Shown: one piece after another, positions 5,869 to 13,024 of the stretch
Layout of the letters: each line of letters starts with the position of its first letter
Position numbering within the stretch: position 1 is the stretch's first letter
From: Beroe ovata
Lineage: Eukaryota > Ctenophora > Nuda > Beroida > Beroidae
Length of the DNA stretch: 13,474 nucleotides
NCBI GenBank assembly: GCA_946803715.1
Contig: CAMPET010000448.1
Span: 2,257-15,730, forward strand
Direction: 5' to 3'
The notes under the pieces: model-generated
The model's input: only the letters and a program-made list of their open reading frames with translations
Databases searched by the model: none
Told to the model about the DNA's origin: nothing
Made by a program: the position numbers and the translations under genes

Positions 5869-6324
5869 ATGATCGTTTTCATTGGAATAGAGGGGTTCAC
5901 CCTTCCAAGTGGATTCATTGCTAAAGAAATATTCATGCTGTTCCCTAATCAAGAGTTTTACCACTTGATGCTGAAGCCACCAGTCAATTTTCAAGTTACT
6001 GCTGTTGATCAACGTACCATTAGATATATCACTGACAAGCTGAACAATCTATCTTGGTTTGATGGGTTCTTACCTTATGAGAGCACACCGCAGTTGCTGA
6101 TGGAATATCAGCAGTATCAGATTTACACATATGGGGAAGCAGCGCAGCGTTATCTCCAGAACATTCTTCCACTGTCGATTGTAACAAATATTCAAGATTT
6201 GGGGTATGCGATGCCTGCAAGCCTACCAGATCCAGAGTGTTGTAGAATTCACCCACCACGATATTGTGCAAAGGCAAAAGCTCGGGCTATTGAGGAATTT
6301 GCTAAATTGATGAATTTAGATTGA
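5869..6324 (+). CDS. RNase H-like / exonuclease-like family protein of Polintons
   Basis: 151 aa, complete. It has an N-terminal IGIEGF strand, FIAKEIFMLF, YHLMLKPP, LSWFDGFLPY, a middle YQIYTYGEAAQRYL strand-helix, NIQDLGYAMPASLP and a Cys/His tail (CCRIHPPRYCAKAKARA). This order closely resembles a family I know from insect Polintons and related integrated elements, with a DI(Q/E)GF start, KEIA, LxWxDG and a final HxxxxC(A) tail. I take it to have an RNase H-like exonuclease fold. In those relatives the first motif carries an Asp; here position 6 is Gly with Glu8 retained, so activity is uncertain. No TATA box is seen at the usual distance. A TATATAG at 5817-5823 is 52 nt away, so it may share a transcript with the Cys-rich gene. 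Confidence 0.6.
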   Translation: MIVFIGIEGFTLPSGFIAKEIFMLFPNQEFYHLMLKPPVNFQVTAVDQRTIRYITDKLNNLSWFDGFLPYESTPQLLMEYQQYQIYTYGEAAQRYLQNILPLSIVTNIQDLGYAMPASLPDPECCRIHPPRYCAKAKARAIEEFAKLMNLD

Positions 6325-6378
6325 TTTATTTCATAAAAATGTTGTCTCATTTTGTATGTGAGTGTTTTTTATCTGACC

Positions 6379-6443
6379 TCTGTTTCTCATGCGCGGCGCG
6401 CGCGCCTTCATCAAAACATGAAGGCGCGCTCGCAAGAAACAGA
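6379..6443. repeat. Strong two-part hairpin, GC-rich
   Basis: Inner perfect 12-bp arms GCGCGCCTTCAT (6400-6411) and ATGAAGGCGCGC (6418-6429) around the loop CAAAAC. Outer 9-bp arms TCTGTTTCT (6379-6387) and AGAAACAGA (6435-6443). The 7-mer ATCTGAC occurs on both sides (6371-6377 and 6453-6459). It stands out as GC-rich in AT-rich DNA just after the last plus-strand gene. It could be a transcription-end or RNA-stability structure, or a small MITE. Confidence 0.7.
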
Positions 6444-6490
6444 TCAGGTAACATCTGACAAAGTGTGTTAGTGTTTAGATTACCCTGCAC

Positions 6491-6497
6491 TATATGA
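6491..6497 (+). promoter_or_regulatory. TATA-like box before a 37-aa ORF
   Basis: TATATGA within GCACTATATGAC, close to the CACTATATAAGC string of two other boxes, 36 nt before the ATG at 6527. Confidence 0.35.
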
Positions 6498-6526
6498 CTT
6501 GTAGTTGATTACATTAAATTGCAAAC

Positions 6527-6640
6527 ATGCCTCTACTCAGCAGTCGATGGACCTATTCCTTTCAATCCATGAGCAATTTGAGCGGAGAAGATAAGGAAGA
6601 TAAGATACTGCTCTTCGTATATGTTATCCGTCTGTCGTGA
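6527..6640 (+). CDS. Hypothetical 37-aa ORF
   Basis: ATG to TGA, 37 residues, with an acidic/basic stretch in the middle (SGEDKEDK) and a hydrophobic end (ILLFVYVIRL). It is supported only by a TATA-like box at the element's standard distance. No family is recognised, and it may be chance. Confidence 0.25.
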   Translation: MPLLSSRWTYSFQSMSNLSGEDKEDKILLFVYVIRLS

Positions 6641-6677
6641 ACCAGATGATCGAGGGGGGTCTAGATGACCTATCCTA

Positions 6678-6695
6678 GCGAGGGTTGTTCCTCGC
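6678..6695. repeat. 6-bp stem hairpin
   Basis: GCGAGG (6678-6683) and CCTCGC (6690-6695) around a 6-base loop. This is the second of three hairpins in the 6.4-6.85 kb non-coding stretch; apart from these and the two tiny ORFs I see nothing in 6325-6957. Confidence 0.45.
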
Positions 6696-6811
6696 GATAT
6701 TCAGCAGCTTCGTCCTTGTAGCTTGGCTCGCACCCAACAATCTTTGCGAAAAGGAGCCTGCTCATTCTTCAAAAATGATCCTTGATGCCTGGTCATTCTT
6801 GATGTCTCAGA

Positions 6812-6850
6812 ATGAGAAGGCTACGCTTAGCAAGCGGATTGCCTTCTCAT
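6812..6850. repeat. Compound hairpin with 10-bp outer stem
   Basis: Outer arms ATGAGAAGGC (6812-6821) and GCCTTCTCAT (6841-6850), inner arms CGCTT (6824-6828) and AAGCG (6832-6836) around AGC. It folds into an elongated stem with internal loops, tRNA-arm-like in size, but shows no complete tRNA cloverleaf. Confidence 0.55.
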
Positions 6851-6920
6851 ATTAATGTACTTAATTAATGAATTCAAATTCACGAAAATGTTTCATTTTA
6901 ACCCTTTATCCCTCACACAC

Positions 6921-6928
6921 TATATAAG
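6921..6928 (+). promoter_or_regulatory. TATA box before a 65-aa ORF
   Basis: TATATAAG inside CACTATATAAGC, identical over 12 bases to the minor capsid promoter at 134-145 on the opposite strand, and 37 nt before the ATG at 6958. Confidence 0.55.
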
Positions 6929-6957
6929 CAGTGTCATTGTCCGTTCACCTTTCAATC

Positions 6958-7152
6958 ATGAGTTCTTTCGCCAGCGTGCTGGTTAACTCCCTCTCCGAGT
7001 TTTACTCACGAAAAGAGAGTGCCATCAAGCATACAGATATTCCATGTCACGGTTTCAGACAGCGAAGTAAGGAGAGATTCACTTTACCGCAAAGTCCACA
7101 CAATAGACTGTTTGAGAGCAGTAGATCTGGTGTCACAGGAACAGAAAAGTGA
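6958..7152 (+). CDS. Hypothetical or decaying small gene with good promoter
   Basis: ATG to TGA, 65 residues beginning MSSFASVLVNSLSEFY, Ser/Arg-rich, no known domain. The promoter is among the best in the window. From about 7060 another frame (frame of position 7019, open to 7216) looks more protein-like, because a 75-bp-spaced repeat encodes VHT-x-DC-x-RA-x-DL twice in that frame only. A frameshift, or an unrecognised splice joining the first ORF to the second frame, would explain this. It is convergent with the polymerase gene, and no plus-strand AATAAA is visible. Confidence 0.35.
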   Translation: MSSFASVLVNSLSEFYSRKESAIKHTDIPCHGFRQRSKERFTLPQSPHNRLFESSRSGVTGTEK

Positions 7153-7203
7153 AAAGATTGGTGTTGTGGTCCACACCAAAGATTGTTCAAGAGCAGAGGA
7201 TCT
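7094..7203 (+). repeat. Imperfect 35-bp direct repeat, 75-bp period
   Basis: Units 7094-7128 and 7169-7203 both start GTCCACA and end GATCT, with 28 of 35 positions equal by my count. The period of exactly 25 codons keeps both units in one reading frame. Confidence 0.6.
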
Positions 7204-7248
7204 TAAATTTAGTTGATATAATTTGAAAATACAATGAAAACAATTTGT

Positions 7249-7254
7249 TTTATT
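7249..7254 (-). terminator. Polyadenylation signal of the polymerase gene
   Basis: AATAAA on the minus strand, about 57 nt after the polymerase stop codon at 7311-7313. Confidence 0.6.
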
Positions 7255-7310
7255 TCGTTAACAATAATATGAGATGTACATTGTACAATATAGCATTGCT
7301 TACATAAGAC

Positions 7311-7587
7311 TTAGAGATCGAGGAAGTAACCATATGGGATTGTATCGATACCGTTATTAAGAACTAGACGCTTTATATCAAGATAGCTCAATGCAATTTT
7401 ACGAGCCTCATGCATAAATATATGGTGTTTTTTAGATCTAAGTGTCCGCTGCTTTACAGTTTTCAGTGTCGAACTTGCTATGACGTCAACATACTCAGCG
7501 TGTTTGAGGTTTTTCGTGGCACATCTTTTAACTCCGGCTGCAGCAAGTTTCTGCTCAACATTTGTAACCATAGAGTAGCATTTAGAT
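7311..7587 (-). CDS. pPolB last exon (C-terminal thumb region)
   Basis: Acceptor TTTTCAG ends at 7588. The exon holds KLAAAGVKRC, a TLRSKKHHIF segment and the final GIDTIPYGY, which match the end of Polinton polymerases. The terminal IDTIPYG pattern is typical of the family. The stop is followed by the AATAAA at 7249. Confidence 0.85.
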
Positions 7588-10500
7588 CTGAAAATTACAA
7601 AATGTAATCACCGGAATCGATTCACCTCTTCACCACGTGCGTGGTGCCACTACCCCTCTAGTATGCGTGCGGAAAAGGAGTGTATGGAAGTGGAACCTAC
7701 GGATGAAACGAGACAAACCTGTGACCACAGAATTGGATAATTTCCTCCCCAGCAACTTCATCCTTGAACCTGAGTTATATTGATAAGTTAGATAACAGTA
7801 AATCACACTCAAAGTCATTGTCATTTTTAAATGCGAAATGAATTTACTTTCCAGGTACGCATTTATTTTCTGTTGAGTAAAGTGGATGATCTGCAGGGTA
7901 GTTTGAAAAGTCCATCAGACCCCGAATGGTGTTCAGTTTTTCTTGAATCGGCTCTCTAATATAGTAACAGAAACTATCTGTGTCACTGAATAGAACCTGA
8001 ATGTTTGCATATAATATTATCTAACCAGATAAGCAGGTACTATCAAGCTTGCAATTATAATTTCTAATAATTACGCGCCTTCTTCCTTCCATGTGTATAC
8101 GTACGGGTATCAAAATTACCTCAATTTTTGCTTGGAAAAGTGGCTTCATGATGTTGTAGTGAAAGTTGAACATATGTAGTTTCGCCATATCCAAAATAAC
8201 CTGAAATATAATTATGTTAGATTTGGTTTCATGAGACTTAATCATTGTTTGTTGATTATTGAACTAAGTAAATCTAACGTACCATTCCCGCATAAATGGG
8301 TTTATTCAACAGAACTCTTTCTTTTTTACATTCCACTACAGCTAAGTTACTAGATATGGTAGTTATCGCCTTGAAGGAAACCCTATCTGTTAATTTCTTT
8401 AGTGTTTTAGCGTCGGTTACCACTTTAAACTGTCTGTACCTCTTTACATTCTCACAAGTCTTACCAAAGATTGAGTTTATCTGAAAGCAGTCGTAGTATT
8501 AAATCTGAATAGTGAATATTCTTATTATTATGATTATTCATGTGAAGGTTGATATCTTATTTACCAGTAATTTGAAAAAGTCCTTCTCAAACTTGCTTCT
8601 TGAATTAATTCTTCGGTATGTATTCAGTTCAATGTACTCTTTCATCCATTTCTCTTGATAAAACATAATACCACGTCGGATATTGGTAATAACAAGTCCT
8701 TGGTTGAGGTAAAATTGAAGGTTCTTTATGTGAGATATATAATTGGTTTTTGGTAAGAATGTTTGTGTTAATCTTTCCTGCTTGCTGTACTTCAATCCGT
8801 GACTATTTAGAAATCTCTGCATCTCAGGACTTAACATATCCCTTGTTATAACTAGCTTCTCCGGTGCGAGAGGAAAGTCCTTATGCTCGTCATGTAAATG
8901 TTTAGGATATAGTAAATCCACCTGTGAGCAGCACTGTGAGATTTGTTACTTAATAATTGAGTTGATGTTACGGTTATATTTTTGTCACATATACATTACC
9001 TCTAGTACAACGCCAAAACAACCATCAGCGTCAAATCCTTTCACATCAAAGTTATTTACTTCATTAGGTGACAACCACCTGAATTCTGAATGCGGTAACT
9101 TCTCCATCATTATGAATCCATACAGATTATTGCAATCCTGTTTAAATAGATAATACATCGTGACTTGTATGTGTTCACATAAAGGTAATGATATGGTCGA
9201 TATAGAATGGAAAGTAACTTTACCGTGTAAAATATATGTGAGACTTCACATTTTGGATCATAATTCACATCTGCAGTACCAGGGTTGTTTGCAGTTGCCA
9301 GTCGTTTGAACACTGAGCTGCATCCTCCTCTCACTCCTGTAGAAGATATTGAAATTTAATTATAGAATCGTTATTATATTGATTATTCATATTGATTATT
9401 CATATTATCTATGATGAAAGAATCACTTCACAATTCACCTTTTTCGAAAAATTCGTACATTTCTCGATCTTGAAGTAGTTCCAATTGTACACCGCTTGTA
9501 TGTAACATTGCATCAAAGGAGTAACTAGGGCTGCTTACGTAATAGGCGGGATCCAAACCAAACATTTCCATGCCTAATCTCCGATAATCCTCAAAAACAC
9601 ATGCTAGTATCAGAACATCTATCTGAAGATAGAGATCATGAAGCCCTCCTAACGTACCAATATTGAAAACTCTGCATACTTCCAGTAAACGAGTGTATTC
9701 TTCCTCCGAAAGTTCTTCTTCATTTAACTTATTATAGAAAGCATCTATTCCAGGGATACCTTCTTCAAACCGTTGGAAGCTATCTATATAATCGTAAGGG
9801 TAGATGAGCTTACGAATGCAACAATCGAATTTTTCATCGTCGGGGAATTCTTGTCTAACTAATTCGAATTTTTCCAACCCATGCTGACGTAAGCTTGATG
9901 ACAAACTGTCTAAACTTCCTACTAGATGTGACATTGAATCCTGCACGATAAAGTACTTTGTAGTTATTTTAGTGTATTTCTCTGCAGTAGAACCTAGTAC
10001 ATCAATGCGACCCACATGAGGGTTAGCAGCAAGGCTTTTGATGAGGAAGTGGTTATCGTAGCCTTTAGCGTTATGAAAATATATTATAGGTTTTTTATGT
10101 TGTTGCATCATAAGGTTACATTGCTGATGAGCAGCACCACGAAACACTCCTGTAATGTGGCAGTGATCTCTGCATATGATATCTGTATCCCAATCCAGAT
10201 CCTTATGGCAGATGGAGCATTGAAGTGAGCTGTTAAACTTTTCCTCATCCTCACCTGTAAATTCCATGGGAATGACGTCTTTTAGAAATTCAAAAATTAA
10301 TTTACTCTCCTCTATCATCAGTTCAACAAAGTAGTCGGCTGAGTTTTCACCTCTGTAGACAAATGTCGGTTTTGATAAATGAGGGTAGGGGGAGACAAGA
10401 GTATAACCAAATCCAGACGGTAGTTGCTCACATATAAGGTTTCCATCTGATTGTTGATGGTTCACTTTAGCATTGTAGGCTTCGAAATCAGCGTAAATTG

Positions 10501-12398
10501 TTACCGGGTTTGGAATTTTATATTTGAAGTTCTTGAATGATAAAAGAGGTTCATCTGCCATTTCTAAGTATGGTTCACCGGTCTCACATAAATGCAAATG
10601 TTTCCTGTACATGCTTATTGAGGAGAATATGCGAAAACAGAAGTCGCATGTAGTTTGAGTCTTTCCATACTTTGTATTCAATCTCATAAGTGTACCCAGA
10701 GATTTGATCAAAATGTAATGAGTATGTTCTCCTTCCGTTATATTGAGTAGATTCACAACTTTATCGAATCTGTATGATGATTTATAAACCGGGTGCACAT
10801 AGGATGGTGGATGAGCCTCTGAATATTTGAATACGTTGATACTAACATCTGAAAGAGAGAAACGTGATTCGAAATGGAGGGGAGGGGTGGGGGGGAGGGG
10901 GTAGGTTAGAAAAGGCATCTAAACTGACATGAAATCGAGTTAACTCACTGTTCTGCTTCTCAAATTGAGGAATGTCTTCTAACAGAACAGGTGTGTTGAT
11001 ATCTACATGAAATGAGAGTAAATGTAGTTGTTATGACATTGTTTACAACAATGATGCACGCCGCCGTCGGACGCCACCACACCGAGCTATTTTTAGGCAT
11101 GCTGCCATCGGTTGCCGAAAAATGAACCGGCGTGCATCACTGGTTTACATAGATATTATAAGCATAACTACCAACAATTGCACGTTTTTGTTCGTGTTTA
11201 AAACATGTAGGAAACATACAGATAAGTAACAAAGCTCAAAACTTACCAGTTAAATCGAACCGATGGAAAAATGTCTTGTACGTTTTAGGTAGGGTTTTAT
11301 TGCGTCTTGGCATTTTATATGCAGCCGCAATACAATAAAGAAATGAATTCTCATCCTTATTCCTTATGTTCAATATGCATCTCCTCCTCATTAGCAGCTT
11401 TGGTGTAGGAACATACGTCCAGATCATCATTTCACACCTAAATTAATCAAAAGGGTGAGATTAAATTATTAAAGCACTATCTGGCAATGTTATTGTCAGA
11501 TCACTGATGTAAGTTCGAAAACGACGTCAGCATAGTCTGTCGCTCTGTTAGCAAAGCCAGTTAGATCATAAGTTTGTATGTACATGCATCAAAATTCTTA
11601 ACAGGTTTGTTCCCGCGCTGCGTGACCCAAATACTCCACGCGCGCGCTGCGCGTCTCCTTTCTATGACTTTTCAGTTCACTGAGTAGAACAGGAGCGCGC
11701 AACGCATGCACAAACAGGTTCTATCATTGATCGACAATGTTAAAATTGAATAGATGTATGTAAAAGTAACGTTATGTATAATATAGATGAAATCTTTCCC
11801 TTACCGGTATGTGTACACATGGAACGAAAAGGGGGTGGAAGGAAAAAGACGCGCACTTTACGGTAGAAACTGTGCTTACAATTGCTTACAATTGCACGTC
11901 TTTTCCCTTTCATGTGTACACATCCGCGTTAGAGTCTACTCAATGCGTAGAAGAGAATTCATTTTCTGTCCAATTAACTGTCATTAACTCTTCATCGATG
12001 GCTATCTTTAAAGAACGTTAACCGAGAGTTCCTAATGCATTTGATGTTGGGTTGTAGGTGATGATCTTCATTCTCACTCCCGTCCAGCGTTTGAAAATAT
12101 AACCTGAACCTGAGATTGTTATTAGTTACTCATACAAATGATGTATTCAATTTCGATGTAATAGATTGAGCGTTAGTTCCTAGCAACCCTGAAGTTCATG
12201 GTATCGTAGGCAACAAGCATGATTTTGATATTCACATTCAATTGACAACGTTCCCATACCTCTACTTTCAAAAGATTCGAAACGAGATAGCACCCTTGAC
12301 TTTATTTGATCTAGGAGAACTTTAATATCTGTTGTTGCTAAGCATATCCTAGTCTTGGCATAGAAACCGCGTGTAGTTTCAGATTCATCTAAGTTTCT
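7311..12398 (-). CDS. Protein-primed family B DNA polymerase (pPolB) split into at least 13 exons
   Basis: Replicative polymerase of the element. Exons inferred from GT-AG signals, phase and conserved motifs: 12260-12398, 12023-12109, 11247-11437, 10949-11002, 9439-10848, 9224-9336, 9000-9137, 8565-8921, 8283-8480, 8120-8200, 7848-7996, 7719-7769, 7311-7587; total about 1,080 codons, normal for the family. Exo I (DFEA), Exo II (HNAKGYDNHF), Exo III (Y-x3-D), polymerase motif A (DCNNLYG), motif B (NSIFGK) and motif C (SDTDS) are all present, each in the expected order. Phases agree at every junction except 12023/11437, where my exon ends leave the frame off. The first exon(s) before 12398 are not identified. 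Introns are mostly 78-150 bp; the two longest (244 and 585 bp) contain transposon-like inserts. It could be active if that junction is resolved. Confidence 0.9.
7631..7646. repeat. 16-bp near-perfect palindrome in polymerase intron
   Basis: CACCACG-TG-CGTGGTG with 7-bp arms, within the intron 7588-7718. It contains CACGTG, an E-box core. Confidence 0.4.
8565..8921 (-). CDS. pPolB exon between motifs A and B
   Basis: 119 codons, phase 0 at both ends: acceptor CTCACAG before 8921, donor CTG-GTAAAT after 8565. It carries VDLLYPKHLHDEHKDFPLAP, a conserved segment after motif A, and NLQFYLNQGL, and ends FEKDFFKLL, the first half of motif B. The second half of the motif opens the next exon at 8480, so an intron splits motif B. 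Confidence 0.9.
9439..10848 (-). CDS. pPolB main exon: exonuclease domain with embedded HNH-type zinc cluster
   Basis: 1,410 bp. The open frame extends to an ATG at 10918, but the part before 10848 is intron: acceptor CTCTTTCAG lies at 10849 onward and the phase matches the exon at 10949-11002. In order: a small Cys/His cluster (CDFC ... HLHLC, near 10588-10648), Exo I DFEA (near 10489), a C-x2-C ... DHCHITG ... C cluster of recombination-endonuclease-VII/HNH type (10115-10219), Exo II FHNAKGYDNHF (near 10078) and Exo III Y-x3-D (near 9631). The last part contains SPSYSFDAML (near 9530), conserved before motif A. The embedded HNH-like module is known in many Polinton polymerases. All metal-binding acidic residues of the 3'-5' exonuclease are present. 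Confidence 0.93.
10879..10901 (+). other. G-quadruplex-type tract in polymerase intron
   Basis: Four G runs (4, 4, 7 and 5 long) separated by single A, T and A. On the coding strand this is a long C-rich pyrimidine tract located 29-51 nt before the acceptor of the main exon. Confidence 0.6.
11049..11142. mobile_element. 94-bp hAT-like MITE in polymerase intron
   Basis: Terminal inverted repeats CAATGATGCACGCCG (left) and, read from the right end, CAGTGATGCACGCCG: 14 of 15 equal. Flanks GTTTACAA (11041-11048) and GTTTACAT (11143-11150) form an 8-bp direct repeat with one mismatch. The CAGTG start and 8-bp duplication are features of hAT transposons. An inner imperfect stem (ATTTTTAGGCA and TGCCGAAAAAT) adds hairpin potential. 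It has no coding capacity, so it would depend on a transposase elsewhere. Confidence 0.65.
11247..11437 (-). CDS. pPolB N-terminal exon
   Basis: Contains WTYVPTPKLL, RRRCILNIRNKDENSFLYC and FFHRFDLTG, the conserved N-terminal block of Polinton polymerases that precedes the exonuclease domain. The donor ACTG-GTAAG after 11247 joins in phase to the 54-bp exon 10949-11002. The acceptor TTTAG puts its start at 11437 and needs two codon bases from the previous exon. Confidence 0.8.
11608..11712. mobile_element. 105-bp hAT-like MITE in polymerase intron
   Basis: Flanked by a perfect 8-bp direct repeat AACAGGTT (11600-11607 and 11713-11720). Imperfect terminal inverted repeats: TGTTCCCGCGCTGCGTG at left against TGTGCATGCGTTGCGCG read from the right end, 12 of 17 equal. 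GC-rich ends in AT-rich DNA and a subterminal inverted repeat (around 11640-11660 and 11688-11709). No coding capacity. Confidence 0.6.
11809..11923. repeat. 115-bp inverted-repeat element in polymerase intron
   Basis: The self-palindromic 12-mer ATGTGTACACAT stands at both ends (11809-11820 and 11912-11923), with inner arms near 11837-11855 and 11894-11911 (GGAAAAAGACGCGC pairs imperfectly with GCACGTCTTTTCC). The loop contains two copies of GCTTACAATT (11874-11893). No target duplication is visible, so element ends are uncertain. Confidence 0.5.
12023..12109 (-). CDS. pPolB N-terminal exon with GSG motif
   Basis: 29 codons. Acceptor ATCTCAG at 12110, phase consistent with the exon 12260-12398. 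It encodes the GSGYIFKRW and MKIITYNP segments, matching the GSGW ... Y-x-P block of Polinton polymerases. The only donor before the stop is CTCG-GTTAAC, which leaves one base over where the next exon needs two. Confidence 0.6.
12260..12398 (-). CDS. pPolB most 5' exon identified
   Basis: Acceptor TTCCTCAG before 12398, phase 0 start, donor AGAG-GTATGG. The product is helical, with TRICLATTDIKVLLDQIKSR and FESFESR, followed in the next exon by the GSG motif as in relatives. Sequence before it contains no recognisable polymerase exon up to the right edge, so the start codon is missing or unrecognised. Confidence 0.55.
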
Positions 12399-12420
12399 CT
12401 GAGGAATAGTATGTTTTCAA

Positions 12421-12440
12421 TATATATATATATATATATA
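12421..12440. repeat. (TA)10 microsatellite
   Basis: Ten TA units, located in the intron or leader just 5' of the most upstream polymerase exon. Confidence 0.9.
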
Positions 12441-12711
12441 CAATGAACAAAATGAAACTTCGGCTTTTACCAACTCAAAGTTTCACGAAATTGCTTTCGA
12501 TCATCAAGGTGCAATACCGATTATAAATAACAAGACAAGAATGATATCAGGTTTACTCCTTCATAAATTCATTCACTCACTTAAATTGCTAAAATCCCAA
12601 GAAACCAGACGGAAATCCATTATTCAGACCACCAAAATGCTCGGATAAAATCGACGTAGTTATGACATATGATATTAGGAGTGGTAAAATCAGTGAGAAT
12701 GATGAAATACT

Positions 12712-12712
12712 N
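12712..12712. other. Second undetermined base
   Basis: A single n, like the one at 3736 that marks a clear join. Sequence to its right may therefore not be truly adjacent. Confidence 0.5.
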
Positions 12713-13024
12713 CTTACTTACCACGACATATTAACATCCATTATATACAAACTGTATATACAAGCTTTCTGTTTTTTTGAAGTAGTTTAAACTGTAAGTC
12801 ATCAAAACCATGATTCACACGCTTGTGAAACATATAGGTAAACCACGATTAATCGCCTGTTTCTTTCAAGCAAAGGTCACCAGGTCACCGCCACGGACGG
12901 GCTGCGGATAAATTTCATATCATATCATTTATACGCATTTGAGTGGCTGCGAAACTCAAACAATTCTTAATTGTTTTTGGATATAATATCACTGTTTTTC
13001 GTAGCTTCAAAATCGGCCAATTGA

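Larger units (their letters stand above)
12399..13024. other. Non-coding stretch right of the polymerase
   Basis: AT-rich, no ORF of note on either strand. It holds a TA microsatellite, an undetermined base and a short direct repeat GGTCACC-A-GGTCACC near 12885. The element's right end and its terminal inverted repeat should lie here or beyond, but I cannot see them because the other end is outside the window. Confidence 0.5.

Noticed and set aside
6780-6860. tRNA gene
   Set aside because: The hairpin is tRNA-arm-like, but I find no A/B box pair or full cloverleaf.
7630-7824. 64-aa minus-strand ORF
   Set aside because: It reads across intron and a short polymerase exon in the wrong frame.
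8021-8245. 74-aa minus-strand ORF as an independent gene
   Set aside because: Only its middle (8120-8200) is a polymerase exon; the ends are intron.
10016-10228. 70-aa plus-strand ORF
   Set aside because: Antisense to the HNH/Exo II part of the polymerase.
10849-10918. Polymerase starting at the ATG at 10918 with a Pro-rich N-terminus
   Set aside because: The Pro-rich residues come from the C-rich intron tract; a good acceptor at 10849 and phase match to the upstream exon show that this part is intronic.
11787-12021. Two overlapping plus-strand ORFs of 66 and 70 aa
   Set aside because: They run through an inverted-repeat element and a polymerase intron, show no protein-like pattern and have no promoter at the usual distance.
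12722-12741. Possible polymerase first exon: ATG followed by a consensus GTAAGT donor on minus
   Set aside because: The phase does not match the exon at 12398, the coding part is only 20 nt, and the undetermined base at 12712 lies in the supposed intron.
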